Part shown: positions 30,858-31,813 of the stretch, piece by piece
Layout: every line of letters begins with the position of its first letter
Numbering within the stretch: the stretch's first letter is position 1
DNA from: DASSKW01 sp035690065
GTDB taxonomy: Bacteria; Pseudomonadota; Gammaproteobacteria; Natronospirales; REEB76
Length of the DNA stretch: 31,813 nucleotides
Assembly: GCA_035690065.1 (NCBI GenBank)
Contig: DASSKW010000037.1
Coordinates: 1-31,813, forward strand
Direction: 5' to 3'
The notes under the pieces: model-generated
Seen by the model: only the letters and a program-made list of their open reading frames with translations
What the model was told of the DNA's origin: nothing
Databases searched by the model: none
Program-made: the position numbers and the translations under genes

Positions 30858-31813
30858 ATGGCTGACGATCCAATGGCCCGTTTCGAACTCGGCGAGCGTT
30901 TGCTGGCCAACCAGCGCTATGGGACTCCTGCGTTTGACCAGGGACTCGAACATCTGCTGGCTGCAGCGCAAGCCGGATTGCCAGATGCCCAGGTCGCGTT
31001 AGGGCATGTCTATGCGCAAGTGCATCTATTGCCCGATGCTCCCTACCAGGCGGTCCGCTGGTATCGACAGGCTGCGGAAAACGGCCATCCTGCAGCCCAG
31101 GACAGGCTGGCAGATCTTTACATGCTGGGTTGGGGTGTCGCACGCGACGATTCGCAAGCTCTGACCTGGTACAAGCGTACTGCGGACCAATACTACCCCA
31201 CGGCACAATGCAATCTGGCCTATCTCTACGCGGAAGGGATTGGCACGCAATCGGACCAGGTTTACGCCACAACCCTGTACCTGCAAGCTGCGGCCCAAGG
31301 TGATCCACGTGCATACTTCAATCTCGGCCTGCGGTTTGTATCCGGCGAAGGAACATCACCCAACCTCGTGTACGCATACGCCTGGATGCTGAACGCTCAG
31401 CGCCTCGGCTATCCTTCCAGCGAGATGGAACTCTCCAGCCTCAAAATGTCGCTTGTCGAGTCGGAACGAGTCCAGGCACAGGAAATCGCGCGCAGGATCG
31501 AAGAAAACTTTGAAGCCTTGCAATACAAACTGGGGCAGACTGCAGGCGCGACCGATTCAGTCGGAATATACCGAGCCATAGTGGAAGAGAATTTTACGTC
31601 GCTCGCTATTCCGGAATTTTCATTAGAGGCCTCCGTGCGTCCCGGCCACGAAGCCAGGATCGCCCCCTCGCATGGGTCGTATCGCCCGGGCACACCGATG
31701 ATCCAGGCCGAGCAACCACGCATATTCACGATCGATGAATTTATCTCACGTAGCGAATCTGCTCACCTTATCAATCTTGCTTCCACCAACATGTCGTCTG
31801 CACGAGATACTGT
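30858..31813 (+). CDS. Sel1-repeat protein with likely prolyl-4-hydroxylase-like end, incomplete
   Basis: The frame from ATG 30858 is open to the end of the window, giving 318 residues without a stop. Sel1/TPR-like repeats fill about residues 1-190: LLAAAQAGLPDAQVALGHVY, AVRWYRQAAENGHPAAQDRL, ALTWYKRTADQYYPTAQCNL and YLQAAAQGDPRAYFNLGLRF. After a long linker (190-285), PRIFTIDEFISRSESAHLIN begins what looks like a 2-oxoglutarate/Fe(II) prolyl-4-hydroxylase catalytic domain. Its iron-binding His and Asp are outside the window, so enzyme activity cannot be judged. There is no signal peptide. It is divergent from coaBC, with 122 bases between the starts. Confidence 0.72.
   Translation, partial: MADDPMARFELGERLLANQRYGTPAFDQGLEHLLAAAQAGLPDAQVALGHVYAQVHLLPDAPYQAVRWYRQAAENGHPAAQDRLADLYMLGWGVARDDSQALTWYKRTADQYYPTAQCNLAYLYAEGIGTQSDQVYATTLYLQAAAQGDPRAYFNLGLRFVSGEGTSPNLVYAYAWMLNAQRLGYPSSEMELSSLKMSLVESERVQAQEIARRIEENFEALQYKLGQTAGATDSVGIYRAIVEENFTSLAIPEFSLEASVRPGHEARIAPSHGSYRPGTPMIQAEQPRIFTIDEFISRSESAHLINLASTNMSSARDT

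Overview
The window reads as a chromosomal segment of a gammaproteobacterium, probably a deep-branching, moderately GC-rich lineage (Chromatiales/Nevskiales/Acidiferrobacterales-like). This is inference from gene content and order: fabA-fabB, asmA-SRPBCC-mutY-yggX, coaBC-dut back to back with pyrE and an exonuclease III gene, a short GTPase-free housekeeping layout, and a DUF6763 gene. No taxonomic search was possible. Most of the window is ordinary, tightly packed housekeeping sequence; the accessory signal sits in three gene-poor stretches.

Layout. Positions 1-243 hold the tail of an IS30-type transposase. Then come a FUSC-type membrane protein (345-1700), the unsaturated fatty acid pair fabA-fabB (1825-3561) and a two-gene ergothioneine operon egtB-egtD (3860-6107) with a candidate promoter and palindrome. 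From 6107 to 9187 lies a repeat-rich region: two convergent copies of a roughly 360-390 bp repeat (arms A and B) enclose a small islet with a PD-(D/E)XK-like protein and a two-CxxC zinc-ribbon protein, both on the minus strand. Next is a minus-strand block of yggX, mutY, an exported SRPBCC protein and an AsmA-like protein (9187-13386), tRNA-Gly(CCC), then thiS, thiG and trmB. An Mla/MCE lipid-transport operon follows (15769-19221): permease, an ATPase with degenerate motifs, an MCE substrate-binding protein and a TPR-like lipoprotein.

The 19221-20183 stretch carries a second convergent pair of the same repeats (C and D) around a related short module but with no genes between them, so it looks like an 'empty' version of the 6411-9039 arrangement. 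After it come a large YHYH-domain lipoprotein, marC, a DUF6763 gene, a PLP enzyme with a Rieske protein, an NTF2-like protein, an AmpG-like MFS transporter, xth-type exonuclease III, pyrE, a DUF4124 protein, a perfect intrinsic terminator, dut, coaBC, and finally an incomplete Sel1-repeat protein that seems to run into a prolyl-4-hydroxylase-like domain at the window edge.

The most interesting observation is the repeat family. Four copies form two convergent pairs, their hairpin stems differ between copies while keeping base pairing, and one pair carries a nuclease-like cargo. I cannot claim a defined new system from sequence alone, but the 'empty' versus 'loaded' comparison makes a testable case for a non-autonomous element with cargo.
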